Numbered from the stretch's first letter, positions 8,418 through 18,374 are shown. The stretch: 64,000 nucleotides of DNA from Jeongeupia naejangsanensis (GCF_016865585.1 NZ_JAESND010000008.1:117436-181435), one strand, 5' to 3'. Notes: generated by a model from the sequence alone, not told the origin. Program-made: numbers and translations.

Positions 8418-9164
8418 CTAACTCCGGGTAAAGAACTGCGTCAGCCAGTCGGTGAGCCGGCGCGCGGCGAGCGCAGGCTCCTGGTCGAACAGCTGGTCCG
8501 GGTGCACGTCATCGTGCACCGTCAGGATGAAATGCGGTTTGCGTTGCGGCACACGGTACCACTTGCTGCCCTTGGTCAGCATCGGTTCGGAGACCGAAAT
8601 GCTGACCGGCGTGATCGCCAGCGGACCCCGCACGGCGATGTTGGCGGCGCCGCGCTGCAGGTTCAGCGGCTGGCCCGGCACGCTGCGCGTGCCTTCGGGA
8701 AAAACGATCAGGTTGTTGCCGGCGCGGACCGAGGCCACGCAGTCGTCGACCACGGCCGGACCGCCCGCGTTGCTGATGAATCCGGCGAAACGCACGGGCC
8801 CGCAGGTAAAGGGATTGTCCCACAGTGCGGCCTTGACGACGCAATCGGGACGCCGGACCAGCGACATCAGCAGCACGACGTCGATCAGCGACGGATGATT
8901 GGCGAGCACGAACAGGCCGTTGCGCCGCAGTTTTTCGGCGCCACGGACTTCGTAGCTGATGACGCCGACCAGTGCCATCAGGCCGGAGAACAGGCGCATG
9001 CCGTAGTGCAGGGTGTTCTTGGCGGCCTGCCGCCGGCGCGTCCTGCCGGGCAGGAGCTGAAGCAGCGGCAACAGCACGCAGAGGATGACGAGGCCGCCGA
9101 GACCGAAGACGCCAAAGCAGAAGCCGGTGGCGCCGATGCGCCACATGCGGTTGAGCGTGCTCAC
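8418..9164 (-). CDS. PlsC-type 1-acyl-glycerol-phosphate acyltransferase-like protein
   Basis: 248 aa. An N-terminal hydrophobic stretch (about residues 12-36) anchors it in the inner membrane. The acyltransferase domain has the HX4D box in ANHPSLIDVVLL and the glycerolipid-binding FPEGTRSVPG block. The start overlaps the KS-like stop by 4 bases. It is unlikely to be the housekeeping plsC, given its position second in a pigment operon; it probably acylates the lipid to which the polyene is attached, together with the LpxL-like enzyme further down. Confidence 0.88.
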   Translation of the reverse strand: MSTLNRMWRIGATGFCFGVFGLGGLVILCVLLPLLQLLPGRTRRRQAAKNTLHYGMRLFSGLMALVGVISYEVRGAEKLRRNGLFVLANHPSLIDVVLLMSLVRRPDCVVKAALWDNPFTCGPVRFAGFISNAGGPAVVDDCVASVRAGNNLIVFPEGTRSVPGQPLNLQRGAANIAVRGPLAITPVSISVSEPMLTKGSKWYRVPQRKPHFILTVHDDVHPDQLFDQEPALAARRLTDWLTQFFTRS

Positions 9165-9877
9165 ATCGCGCTCCGGACGATCTGCCAGCCGCCGCGAATG
9201 CTCAGCGGCAGCGCGGTCTCGCCGCCGAGCAGGAAGTGCAGCAGGGAGAGTGGTGTTGCGTCTTCGGTGCAGGCCGCGCCCGTCCCAAGCGTGAAATCAT
9301 CGCCGGCAACAAGGTCGAGCGTCAGCGCGAACGGTGCTTCGGCCGTGTCGGCATAAGGCTGGTACAAGGCCGGCAGCGGCTCGTCGCTGAAGCACAGCAG
9401 GACCGAGGCTGCGCCGTCGGCCAGCTGGCTACAGGCTTCAAGCAGTCCGGCCAGCGCGGTTTCGGGACCGGCGGCGATCGCGGTCACCGGCGCGTGGGTG
9501 CGGGTGGCGATGGTGAACAGGCCGGCGGTCGCGTTGTGTACGGCCATGCTGAACGCCTGCGGAGACACCGCGCCGTCGCGGGCAAGCGCCTGCAGCAGCG
9601 GCACGGTCCGCGTGGCTTCGCCGTGGCGGCTGGCATGGATCAGCGGCTGGCCGTGGTAGGCGATGTCGGGGGCGTAAAGGGTTTCGAGCGTCATCTTGCC
9701 GAGCCGGTCTGCGCGGCGGCGCAACATGGCCGGCATCGCGTCGACCTTCGGTGACGCATCGCCGTGCGGCAACGTGCCGTCCCAGCCCGACCAGGCTTCG
9801 CGCGTTTCCAGACCCGGCGCCCACGCCGACCACTGCCTCAGGCAGAAGCGCAGTGTGGAGGTCGGCGTAGTGGACAT
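9161..9877 (-). CDS. Beta-ketoacyl synthase-like (chain-length-factor type) protein, first gene of the APE operon
   Basis: 238 aa from ATG 9877; a TTG five codons upstream (9892) is an alternative, and neither has a strong ribosome-binding site. It resembles the N-terminal part of a ketosynthase: the segment AFSMAVHNATAGLFTIA lies where the active-site Cys would be but has no Cys, and the C-terminal His/His region is absent at this length. This matches the short KS-like family (ketoacyl-synt_2) found next to ACPs in APE clusters. In the APE pathway the equivalent protein, as I recall, pairs with an active ketosynthase. It should therefore be non-catalytic alone. It opens the operon; the promoter should lie between 9878 and 9964. 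Confidence 0.78.
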   Translation of the reverse strand: MSTTPTSTLRFCLRQWSAWAPGLETREAWSGWDGTLPHGDASPKVDAMPAMLRRRADRLGKMTLETLYAPDIAYHGQPLIHASRHGEATRTVPLLQALARDGAVSPQAFSMAVHNATAGLFTIATRTHAPVTAIAAGPETALAGLLEACSQLADGAASVLLCFSDEPLPALYQPYADTAEAPFALTLDLVAGDDFTLGTGAACTEDATPLSLLHFLLGGETALPLSIRGGWQIVRSAM

Positions 9878-9964
9878 GACGTTCGTAAGCAAAATGGAGA
9901 ATTTCTAATGGTATCGCGCCGCAAGGACGGCGCTCAACGCACGCTCATGCGGGTCATCATCGGC

Positions 9965-11176
9965 TTATGCTTTCGCCAGGCTGTCTTTTTGGTCGAGTGC
10001 CTGCAGCCATGGCGATGTCATGACCGTCGTGGCGATGGCCATCAGCAGCATGGCCGAGAAATACGGTTCGGCGATCAGCCCGAGCTGGCGCCCCAGATTG
10101 AGGACGACGAGTTCCATCATGCCCCTCGTATTCATCAGGATGCCGAGCATCCATGCGTCGTGGCGCGGCATCAGCGTCAGCTTGCCGGCGAGCAGGCAGC
10201 CGCCGACCTTGCCGATGACCGCGACCGCCGTCATCAGGGCGGCCAGCCACCAGAGCCCCCCTGAGAGCAGTGCGCCGAGGTCGGTCGACAGACCGATGGC
10301 GGCGAAAAAGCACGGCAGCAGCCAGCGGCACAGCGGCGACAAAAAACGTTGCAATTCTACAACTACTTGCGGATTGCGTGGCAGCAGCAGACCGATGGCG
10401 AAGGCGCCGAGCAGCGCATGCAGGCCGAGCCAGGCGCTGGTCGTGGCCGACGCGGCGACATACAGCAGGACTTCGGCCAGTGCCGCGACGCGTCCGGTCG
10501 CCAGTGCCGGCGCGATGGTCGCGAGCCGGCGCCGCAGCGGGCCGAACAGCAGGGCGGCGTAGGCCGCTGCGACGACGAACTGGAACGGGCCGTGACCGCC
10601 GTGCTGCGGCAGCCAGGCAAAGATCAGCACCGCGAGCAGCGCCCAGCTCAGCGCGTCGGTCAGGACCGCGCAGGCAATGGCCTGATTGCCGATCACCGTA
10701 CCGGCCAGACCGCGCTCGGTCACGATGCGGGCGAGGACCGGCAAGGCGGTCATGCCGCTGGCGAGCGCGATGAACGCCAGGGTCATCGGCGGCAAGGGCG
10801 CGCCAAGCCAGCGCGACGCGCTCCACGCGGCCAGTCCGCCCAGCGCGACCGGCAGCACCATGCCGAGCTTGCTGGCCAGCACCACCACGCGGGGTCGCTG
10901 GCGCAGTGCGCCGAGGTCGAATTCCGCGCCGAGCAGGAACAGGAAGAGCACGGCCCCCACGTCGCCGATCTTGCCGATCAGCGAAATGGTGGCCGGCGTG
11001 AACGCCAGTGTGCCGAGCGCCGGCCAGACACCGGTCAGCAGCGTCGGCCCGAGCAGGAGCCCAGCGGCGATTTCGCCGATGACCGCCGGCTGGCCGACAG
11101 CACGCGCGAGTGCAGCACCCAGGCGGGTGGCGACGAGAACGAGAACGAGCGCGACGATCAGGGTCAGGGCGGACAT
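9965..11176 (-). CDS. CPA2-family cation:proton antiporter
   Basis: 403 aa and almost wholly hydrophobic, about 12 helices, matching the KefB/NapA-type Na+ or K+/H+ exchanger domain. Family features seen are the early PAVIGEIAAGLLLGP segment and the helix pair with GDVGAVLFLFLLGAEFDLG. There is no C-terminal RCK/TrkA nucleotide-binding domain, so it is not a complete Kef system. It is an inner-membrane transporter for pH or cation homeostasis; the ion is not predictable. It is separated from the APE operon by 88 bases on the same strand and could read through into it, although a separate promoter is possible. It is divergent from feoA. Confidence 0.88.
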   Translation of the reverse strand: MSALTLIVALVLVLVATRLGAALARAVGQPAVIGEIAAGLLLGPTLLTGVWPALGTLAFTPATISLIGKIGDVGAVLFLFLLGAEFDLGALRQRPRVVVLASKLGMVLPVALGGLAAWSASRWLGAPLPPMTLAFIALASGMTALPVLARIVTERGLAGTVIGNQAIACAVLTDALSWALLAVLIFAWLPQHGGHGPFQFVVAAAYAALLFGPLRRRLATIAPALATGRVAALAEVLLYVAASATTSAWLGLHALLGAFAIGLLLPRNPQVVVELQRFLSPLCRWLLPCFFAAIGLSTDLGALLSGGLWWLAALMTAVAVIGKVGGCLLAGKLTLMPRHDAWMLGILMNTRGMMELVVLNLGRQLGLIAEPYFSAMLLMAIATTVMTSPWLQALDQKDSLAKA

Positions 11177-11315
11177 GGGCGGGCACGGAGGAGGGGGCGG
11201 TGCGCATTATCGTGCGATTCACGCCGCCCTGCTGTGACGGTGTGTTGCCGGCGCCAAAGTGAAAAATGGCGCGGTGAATGTTGACGGACGTCAAAAATGG
11301 CGGCGGGACGGGGCG

Positions 11316-11336
11316 GATAATTCGGAATCATTCTCC
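11316..11336. promoter_or_regulatory. Possible Fur box upstream of feoAB
   Basis: TCGGAATCATTCTCC at 11322-11336 matches 10 of 15 positions of the 7-1-7 Fur consensus centred on AATCATT, and GATAAT at 11316-11321 resembles a further half-unit. It lies 7-27 bases upstream of the first possible feoA start, a sensible place for iron-dependent repression. The spacing between the two halves is one base longer than the classical 19-mer. Confidence 0.45.
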
Positions 11337-11357
11337 TTTTCGATGCCGAGGCCTGCC

Positions 11358-11630
11358 GTGATCCTGAATCTTGCCGAACTCCAGACGCAGCAACCGGCCC
11401 GTGTTCAGGCGGTCGGCACCTCGGCCGAGCTGACCCAGCGGCTGGCCGCACTCGGGCTGCGGCCGGGGCGCGACGTCGAGGTGATCCGCCGGGGCTGGCT
11501 GGGCGGACCGCTGCAGCTCAAGGTCGGTGGCACCGAATTCATGCTGCGCCGGGCCGAGGCTGCGCTGATCCGGGTTGTCGCACCGTCGGCCGAGATCGCG
11601 CCTGCACGCGCCGGCGGGGTGACGGCATGA
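11358..11630 (+). CDS. feoA: Ferrous iron transport protein A (SH3-like)
   Basis: 90 aa from GTG 11358, which has GAGG 6 bases upstream; an ATG at 11343 would add five residues but lacks a ribosome-binding site. The protein has the FeoA features: LAALGLRPGRDVEVIRRG and the ending LRRAEAALIRVV of the small SH3-like beta-barrel. FeoA is a cytoplasmic partner thought to modulate FeoB during Fe2+ uptake. The stop overlaps the feoB start by 4 bases. No feoC follows. A Fur-like site lies just upstream. Confidence 0.93.
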   Translation: MILNLAELQTQQPARVQAVGTSAELTQRLAALGLRPGRDVEVIRRGWLGGPLQLKVGGTEFMLRRAEAALIRVVAPSAEIAPARAGGVTA

Positions 11631-13390
11631 AGCGCGTCGCCCTTGTCGGCATGCCGAACACCGGCAAGTCGACGCTGTTCAACCGGATCACCGGCGGCAA
11701 TGCCCGCGTTGCCAACTGGCCGGGGCTGACGGTCGAACTCGCCAGCCACCGCGTGCTGCTCGGCGGCAGCATGGTCCAGCTGGTCGACCTGCCGGGGATC
11801 TACGACCTGACCGGTGGCGCCGAGGACGAACAGGTCGCGCAGCGTTTTCTTGCCGACACCGACCTTGATGCAGTGCTGCTGGTGCTCAACGCGACCCAGC
11901 TCGACCGGCAACTGGCGCTGGCGCTGCAGCTCAAATCGGTCGGCGCACGGCTGATCGTTGCACTGAACATGGCCGACGAGGCCAAGCGCGGCGGTTTCGA
12001 CATCGATACCGATGCACTTTCCGAAACGCTCGGTAGTCCGGTGCTGAAAATCAGTGCCAAGTACGGCCACGGCGTCGACGGACTAAAGGCGCTGCTCGCG
12101 ACCAGCCTGAACCAGACGGCGGCACGGCTCGACTTTGCCCGGCTCAGGCCGGCCGAAGCCAGCCGCGATGCCGAAGCCGCGCTGTATGCGCAGGCGGTGC
12201 GCCGGCCGCCGACGCTGTCGCCGGGCCCGACGCAGAAGCTCGACGGCTGGCTGCTGCATCCGCTGGCCGGTCTGCCGCTGTTCGTGCTGATGATGGCGCT
12301 GCTGTTCCAGCTGACCTATGCGATCGGTACGCCGCTGCAGGACGGCGCCGAGGCGCTGCTCGGCAGCGTCAAGGATGCATGGCTGGTGCCGCTGACCAGC
12401 GGGCTCCCGGAGTTCCTGTCCGGGCTGATCGTCAGCGGCGTGTGGGACGGCGTGACCACGGTGCTGACCTTCGCGCCGCTGATCTTCGTGTTCTTCTGCC
12501 TGATGGCGGTGATCGAGGATTCGGGCTACTTCGCCCGCGCCGCCTTCATGATGGACGGCATCATGGCGCGCGTCGGCCTCGACGGCCGCGGCTTCGTGAT
12601 GTTGATGATGGGCTTCGGCTGCAATGTACCGGCGCTGATGGGGACGCGGGTTATCCGCGACCACAAGGCGCGGCTGCTGACGATGCTGACGATTCCGTTT
12701 TCGCTGTGTTCGGCGCGGCTGCAGATCTTCCTGTTCTTCGCCGGCGCGCTGTTCGGCCCGCGTCAGGCACCGTGGGTGCTGCTGTCGCTGTACTTCGCCA
12801 GCATCTTCATTGCGCTCGGTACGGCCTTGCTGTTCCGCAAGTATTTTCCGTCGCGAGAGCCGTTCGCGCTCGAGCTGCCGCCTTACCGTCTGCCGGTGAT
12901 GAAGCACGTGGTGTTCCGCGGCTGGAACGAGTGCAAGTCCTTCCTGAAGCTGGCGACGACGATGATCGTGATCGGCGTGGTCGCCGTGTGGCTGCTGACC
13001 AACTATCCGAACCCGCAGCACAGCTACGCCGAGGTGATCGCCAACTTCTTCCAGCCGCTGCTGTCGCCGATCGGCATCCAGGCCGAGCTGTCGATCGCGC
13101 TGCTGTTCGGATTCGTCGCCAAAGAAGTCGTGCTCGGCGCGCTGGCGGTGATCGCTGGTGCCGACGGCGCGCAGCTGGCGACGCATCTGGCGCAGACGCT
13201 CGACCCGGTCTCGGCCTACAGCTTCATGCTGTTCGCGCTGACCTATGTCCCGTGCGTGGCGACGATCGCGGCGATGAAGAAGGAGTCGAAAAGCACCGGC
13301 TTCACCGCGTTCTCGGTCGTCTGGTCGCTGGTGCTGGCTTGGATGCTGTCCTTTGTCTTCTACCAGGGCGCGCGGGCGCTCGGCTTCTGA
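11627..13390 (+). CDS. feoB: Ferrous iron transporter B (GTPase-permease)
   Basis: 587 aa. The N-terminal GTPase domain shows G1 GMPNTGKST (residues 8-16), the switch/G3 DLPGIYDL and G4 NMAD; the membrane domain begins near residue 215 and holds two Gate-type repeats including GFGCNVPALMGTR and the second Gate region with AKEVVLGAL. It imports Fe2+ across the inner membrane. It is clearly shorter than E. coli FeoB (about 770 aa), mainly in the linker and C-terminal tail, and lacks the cysteine-rich tail. Shorter FeoB proteins are common in betaproteobacteria. Translationally coupled to feoA. Confidence 0.96.
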   Translation: MKRVALVGMPNTGKSTLFNRITGGNARVANWPGLTVELASHRVLLGGSMVQLVDLPGIYDLTGGAEDEQVAQRFLADTDLDAVLLVLNATQLDRQLALALQLKSVGARLIVALNMADEAKRGGFDIDTDALSETLGSPVLKISAKYGHGVDGLKALLATSLNQTAARLDFARLRPAEASRDAEAALYAQAVRRPPTLSPGPTQKLDGWLLHPLAGLPLFVLMMALLFQLTYAIGTPLQDGAEALLGSVKDAWLVPLTSGLPEFLSGLIVSGVWDGVTTVLTFAPLIFVFFCLMAVIEDSGYFARAAFMMDGIMARVGLDGRGFVMLMMGFGCNVPALMGTRVIRDHKARLLTMLTIPFSLCSARLQIFLFFAGALFGPRQAPWVLLSLYFASIFIALGTALLFRKYFPSREPFALELPPYRLPVMKHVVFRGWNECKSFLKLATTMIVIGVVAVWLLTNYPNPQHSYAEVIANFFQPLLSPIGIQAELSIALLFGFVAKEVVLGALAVIAGADGAQLATHLAQTLDPVSAYSFMLFALTYVPCVATIAAMKKESKSTGFTAFSVVWSLVLAWMLSFVFYQGARALGF

Positions 13391-13396
13391 GCGTGG

Positions 13397-13960
13397 TCAG
13401 AAGGGCAGCGCGCGCACGCGCGGTGCCGATGCCACGCCGATCGCCAGTGCCACCATCAGCGCGCCCAGATACAGGCCGAGGAAGCCGGCGGTACTGAGCT
13501 TGCCGACCAGCGGCCGGGCGACGCCGAGGAAGGCGGCAAACGCCCACGACGCCGCCGAGACGCCGCCGATGCACGCAAGGCGCAGTCGCTGCGTGCGGCA
13601 CAGCTTGGCCCGCTCCATGGAGGTCGGCAGCAGGCGTGGCAGCGCATAGTGATGCAGTGCGGCACCGTTCAGCGTCAGCACGCAGACGACGAAGAGCTTG
13701 CTGATCAGCTTGGGCTTGGCGATCAGTTCTTGCCAGCCCGGCCAGTGGCCGAAATCGAGCACGATGATGGAGAGGCCGGTGCACCACAGCACCCCCAGTG
13801 CCACCAGCACGACGCGGCTGACCAGCTGCAGCAGGGCGCGATCGCCCGGCCCGGTGCGCTGGCCCATGATTTTCAGGTCGGCGAGCACCGTTGCACCGAT
13901 GGCGACGCAGCACGCGATCAGGTGGGGATAAACTAACAGTAGTCGTAAGGTTTCTTTCAT
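13397..13960 (-). CDS. Uncharacterised five- to six-helix membrane protein
   Basis: 187 aa. The start at 13960 (MKETLRLLLVYPHL) is followed by hydrophobic helices at about residues 5-25, 45-65, 88-108, 130-150 and 160-182. Possible ligand residues in or near helices are His13 and the His-His pair in LNGAALHHYALPRL, a pattern seen in some haem-binding or copper-related membrane proteins, but I cannot assign a family. It converges on feoB with 6 bases between the stops and is divergent from hemA across 180 bases. That proximity to iron and haem genes may be coincidental. Confidence 0.7.
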   Translation of the reverse strand: MKETLRLLLVYPHLIACCVAIGATVLADLKIMGQRTGPGDRALLQLVSRVVLVALGVLWCTGLSIIVLDFGHWPGWQELIAKPKLISKLFVVCVLTLNGAALHHYALPRLLPTSMERAKLCRTQRLRLACIGGVSAASWAFAAFLGVARPLVGKLSTAGFLGLYLGALMVALAIGVASAPRVRALPF

Positions 13961-14140
13961 GGTTGCGCTTACTCGCAGGGTATTGGCGGCGATCCTAGGG
14001 CGTCCGGCTGCGCCTGCCGCTGGGCCGCGACGACTGGCCGCGTTCCGTTGCGATTTGGCAATGTTCCCCGCAAGCAAGACGTGCGATGGGCGGCGGGTTA
14101 AAATGGGCGGTTTGCTATCCGCGCGACCCGTACGCCCGCA

Positions 14141-15390
14141 ATGAACCTGCTTGTCCTTGGACTCAATCATCAGACTGCCCCGCTGGCGGTGCGCGAGCGG
14201 CTCGCCTTTGGCGACGCCGAGCTGCCCAAGGCGCTGGCCGAGCTGACGCAGGTGCGCGGCGTGCAGGAAGCCGCGATCGTCTCGACCTGTAACCGGACCG
14301 AGCTGTACTGCAACGCGCGCGATGTCGACGCGGTGCTCGGCTGGCTGGCCGCCAGCCGCGGTCGCAGCGTCGACGACATTGCCAGCCACCTGTACCGCTA
14401 CGAGCACGATGCCGCCGTGCGCCATGCTTTCCGCGTCGCCTGCGGCCTCGATTCCATGGTCGTCGGCGAAACGCAGATTCTTGGCCAGCTCAAGGACGCC
14501 GAACGCGCCGCGCGCAGCGCCGGCAGCCTCGGCGTGCTGCTCAACGGCCTGTTCCAGCGTGCCTTCCAGGTCGCCAAGGACGTGCGCACCGAAACCAGGA
14601 TCGGCGCGTCGTCGGTGTCGATGGCCGCGGCATCGGTCCGGCTGGCCGAACGGATCTACACCAGCGTGTCCGAATGCAGGGTGCTGTTCGTCGGCGCCGG
14701 CGAAATGATCGAGCTGTGCGCCGCGCATTTCGCCGCGCAAAAGCCGCGCGGCATCGTCATCGCCAACCGCACGCTCGAACGTGGTGAAACGCTGGCCGCG
14801 CAGTACGGCGGTGATGCGATGCTGCTGACCGATATCGGCGCCCGCCTGGCCGAATTCGACATCGTCGTCAGCTCGACCGCCGCGCCGCTGCCGCTGATCG
14901 GCAAGGGCATGGTCGAGCGGGCGCTGAAGGCGCGCCGCCGCAAGCCGATCTTCTTCGTCGACCTCGCGGTCCCGCGCGACGTCGAAGCCGAAGTCGGCGA
15001 TCTGGCCGATGCCTATCTGTATACCGTCGACGACCTGTCCGAGATCGTCCGTCAGGGCCTTGCGAGTCGCGAAGGCGAAGTCGTCGCTGCCGAGGCGCTG
15101 GTGGCCGAAGGCGTGGCCGCATTCAAGCAGTGGCAGGCGACGCGCGCGCTGGTGCCGACGATCCGCGAACTCAAGGATCAGGCCGATCGCGTGGCGCGCA
15201 ACGAGCTGGCCCGGGCGAAGAAACGCCTGGCCGCCGGCGACGACATCGACGACGTGCTCGAGCGCCTGGCCGAGCAGGTTGCCGCAAAAATACTGCATGC
15301 CCCGCTCGCGAGCCTGAACGCGGCATCCCCCCAAGACCAGGAACCGCTGGCCGCCTGTACGCGGCGGTTGTTCCGCCTACCCGACCAGAC

Positions 15391-15394
<4 letters not shown>
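14141..15394 (+). CDS. hemA: Glutamyl-tRNA reductase
   Basis: 417 aa, usual length. It reduces glutamyl-tRNA(Glu) to glutamate-1-semialdehyde with NADPH, the first committed step of tetrapyrrole synthesis by the C5 route. The catalytic Cys50 sits in [11 protein letters not shown] and the substrate-binding region [15 protein letters not shown] follows the start. The NADPH domain includes FVGAGEM, and the end is the helical dimerisation domain. It overlaps prfA by 4 bases, the widespread proteobacterial hemA-prfA pair. HemF further along the window acts later in the same pathway. Confidence 0.97.
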
Positions 15395-16467
<1,073 letters not shown>

Positions 16468-16471
16468 CCGG

Positions 16472-16499
16472 ACGGCCCGCACTACGCGGGCCGTTTTGT
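16472..16499 (+). terminator. Rho-independent terminator after hemA-prfA
   Basis: ACGGCCCGC and GCGGGCCGT form a perfect 9-bp stem with a five-base loop, followed by TTTTGT. It begins 5 bases after the prfA stop. Confidence 0.85.
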
Positions 16500-16551
16500 C
16501 GTGTGCCGCAACCATCGCCTAGATTGGAAGCACGACAGATCCGGGAGAAAC

Positions 16552-16980
16552 ATGATGAACGGGCACGGCAAGCGTTACAGCAACGGCGAGGTCACCATCC
16601 TGTGGCAGCCGGAGAAATGCATCCATTCCAAACGCTGTTTCCACGGCCTGCCGGCGGTGTTCGATCCGGCCAGCCGCCCGTGGATCCGCATCGAGGCGGC
16701 GGCAAGCGCCGAGATCGTCCGGCAGGTGAACGACTGCCCGTCGGGCGCGCTGAGCCTCGTCGACGAGCGCCATTCGCCCGATGCACCCAAACCGGACATC
16801 CCCTGTATCGAGCTGCAGCCCGAAGGGCCGCTGCTGGTGCACGGGCCGGTGACGCTGCGGCTGGCAAACGGCGACGAGCAGGCCTGCGACGGGCCGCGCA
16901 CCGCGCTGTGCCGTTGCGGTGCATCGGCGAACAAACCGTTCTGCGACGGGTCGCACAGAAAGGTCGGCTTCAAGGGCTGA
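16552..16980 (+). CDS. [4Fe-4S] mono-cluster / CDGSH iron-sulfur domain protein (YjdI-like fusion)
   Basis: 142 aa from ATG 16552, which follows GGGAGAAAC. The N-terminal half is a Fer4_19 (YjdI-type) domain with CIHSKRCFHGLPAVFD and a later CPSGAL. The C-terminal half is a CDGSH domain, CRCGASANKPFCDGSHRK, which binds a 2Fe-2S cluster through three Cys and one His. The protein is cytoplasmic, with no signal. Such proteins are linked to iron-sulfur or redox homeostasis, but the precise role is unknown. It stands 32 bases before a glutathione-reductase gene on the same strand, so co-expression in an oxidative-stress setting is likely. Confidence 0.87.
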   Translation: MMNGHGKRYSNGEVTILWQPEKCIHSKRCFHGLPAVFDPASRPWIRIEAAASAEIVRQVNDCPSGALSLVDERHSPDAPKPDIPCIELQPEGPLLVHGPVTLRLANGDEQACDGPRTALCRCGASANKPFCDGSHRKVGFKG

Positions 16981-17012
16981 CTTTGGCGGAAGTGAATCAA
17001 CAGGGAGAAGAC

Positions 17013-18374
17013 ATGGTTGAAGCGATGGACGAAGTCGATCTGTTCGTGATCGGAGCCGGTTCGGGTGGCGTGCGCGCGGCGCGGATCGCGGCCGGTTACG
17101 GTGCGAAGGTGGCAATCGCCGAGGAGGCGAATTTCGGCGGCACCTGCGTCAACCGCGGTTGCGTGCCGAAAAAGCTGCTGGTCTACGCCAGCCGTTATCG
17201 TGGCGATTTCGACGAGGCGGCCGCGTTCGGCTGGCGGGTCGGCGAGACGGCGTTCGACTGGGCGACGCTGATCGCCAACAAGGACCGTGAAATCGCCCGG
17301 CTCGAATCGGTGTACCGGCGCAACCTCGACAAGGCCGGCGTCGCCATCCACGCGCAGCGCGCGGTGATCGAGGACGCGAATACCGTACGGCTAGCCGACG
17401 GCAAGCGCATCCGCGCCGGCAAGATCCTGATCGCTACCGGCGGGCGGCCGTATCGCGGCCCGGCGTTCGAGGGGCAGGAGCTGGCGATCACCTCGGACGA
17501 AGCCTTCCACCTGACCGAGCTGCCGCGACGCATCCTCATCGTCGGTGGTGGCTACATCGCGGTCGAGTTTGCCGGCATCTTCGCCGGGCTGGGCAGCGAA
17601 ACGACGCTGGTCCACCGCGGCGAGCGGCTGCTGCGCGGCTTCGACACCGAACTGGCCGACGAGCTGGCGAGCAGCTACGGCCGCAACGGCATCGGCCTGC
17701 GGCTCGGTGCGACGGTCAAGCGCATCGTCCGCGACGCGTACGGGCTGACGGTCAGCCTGTCGGACGGCAGCGTCGCGCACACCGACGTGGTGATGCTGTG
17801 TACCGGGCGGCGGCCGTATACCGGCGGGCTCGGACTCGACAGTGCCGGCGTGGCGCTGGCGCCGTCCGGCGCCATCATCGTCGACAGTCAGTCGCGCACC
17901 AGTACGCCGTCGGTGTTTGCCGTCGGTGACGTCACCGACCGCGTCAACCTGACGCCGGTGGCGATCCGTGAAGGCCATGCGTTCGCCGATCGCGAATTCG
18001 GCGGCACGCCGCAACCGATCGATTACGACCTGATTCCGACCGCGGTGTTCTCGACACCCGAACTCGGCACCGTCGGCCTGCCCGAAGCGGCGGCACGCGA
18101 GCGCTATCCGCAGCTCAAGGTGTTCCGCACCGGTTTCCGGACGATGCGTTCTGCGTTTGCCGAAGGCGAGGACAGGATGCTGATGAAACTGCTGGTCGAC
18201 GGCGCGACCGACCGCGTCGTCGGCGTCCACGTGCTGGGCGACGCGGCGGCCGAAATGATCCAGCTGGCCGGCGTGGCGCTGACTGCCGGTGCGACCAAGG
18301 CGCAGTTCGACATGACGATGGCGCTGCACCCGAGCGCGGCCGAGGAACTGGTGACGCTGCGGCAGGCGTCGTAG
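17013..18374 (+). CDS. gor: Glutathione-disulfide reductase
   Basis: 453 aa, normal length. It reduces GSSG with NADPH using FAD. The FAD-binding GAGSGGVRAARIAA is at residues 14-27, the redox-active disulfide Cys45/Cys50 in GGTCVNRGCVPKK, the NAD(P)H-binding VGGGYIAVEFAGIF near residue 178, and the C-terminal catalytic-base region MALHPSAAEE. The start at 17013 follows CAGGGAGAAG. A related pyridine-nucleotide disulfide reductase is the only alternative, but VPKK after the disulfide and the overall order fit glutathione reductase well. Located between two other redox or stress genes. Confidence 0.92.
   Translation: MVEAMDEVDLFVIGAGSGGVRAARIAAGYGAKVAIAEEANFGGTCVNRGCVPKKLLVYASRYRGDFDEAAAFGWRVGETAFDWATLIANKDREIARLESVYRRNLDKAGVAIHAQRAVIEDANTVRLADGKRIRAGKILIATGGRPYRGPAFEGQELAITSDEAFHLTELPRRILIVGGGYIAVEFAGIFAGLGSETTLVHRGERLLRGFDTELADELASSYGRNGIGLRLGATVKRIVRDAYGLTVSLSDGSVAHTDVVMLCTGRRPYTGGLGLDSAGVALAPSGAIIVDSQSRTSTPSVFAVGDVTDRVNLTPVAIREGHAFADREFGGTPQPIDYDLIPTAVFSTPELGTVGLPEAAARERYPQLKVFRTGFRTMRSAFAEGEDRMLMKLLVDGATDRVVGVHVLGDAAAEMIQLAGVALTAGATKAQFDMTMALHPSAAEELVTLRQAS

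Larger units (their letters stand above)
1..9877 (-). other. Aryl-polyene-type biosynthetic gene cluster (incomplete at left edge)
   Basis: Twelve leftward genes, almost all overlapping by 4-8 bases or separated by less than 10, form one operon: KS-like, PlsC, ACP, ACP, COG4648-type membrane protein, AMP-ligase/dehydratase fusion, GT2, LpxL-like acyltransferase, ammonia-lyase, thioesterase, LolA-like, MMPL exporter. From memory this is the gene order of aryl polyene (APE) clusters such as that of uropathogenic E. coli (apeC to apeM). APEs are aryl-capped polyene carboxylic acids attached to an outer-membrane lipid that protect against oxidative stress. The remaining expected genes (ketosynthases, ketoreductase, second dehydratase, methyltransferase) are not to the right and should lie beyond position 1. 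Confidence 0.85.

Noticed and set aside
11281..11321. TTGACG and GATAAT upstream of feoA as a sigma-70 promoter.
   Set aside because: The spacer is 29 bases, too long for a functional -35/-10 pair.
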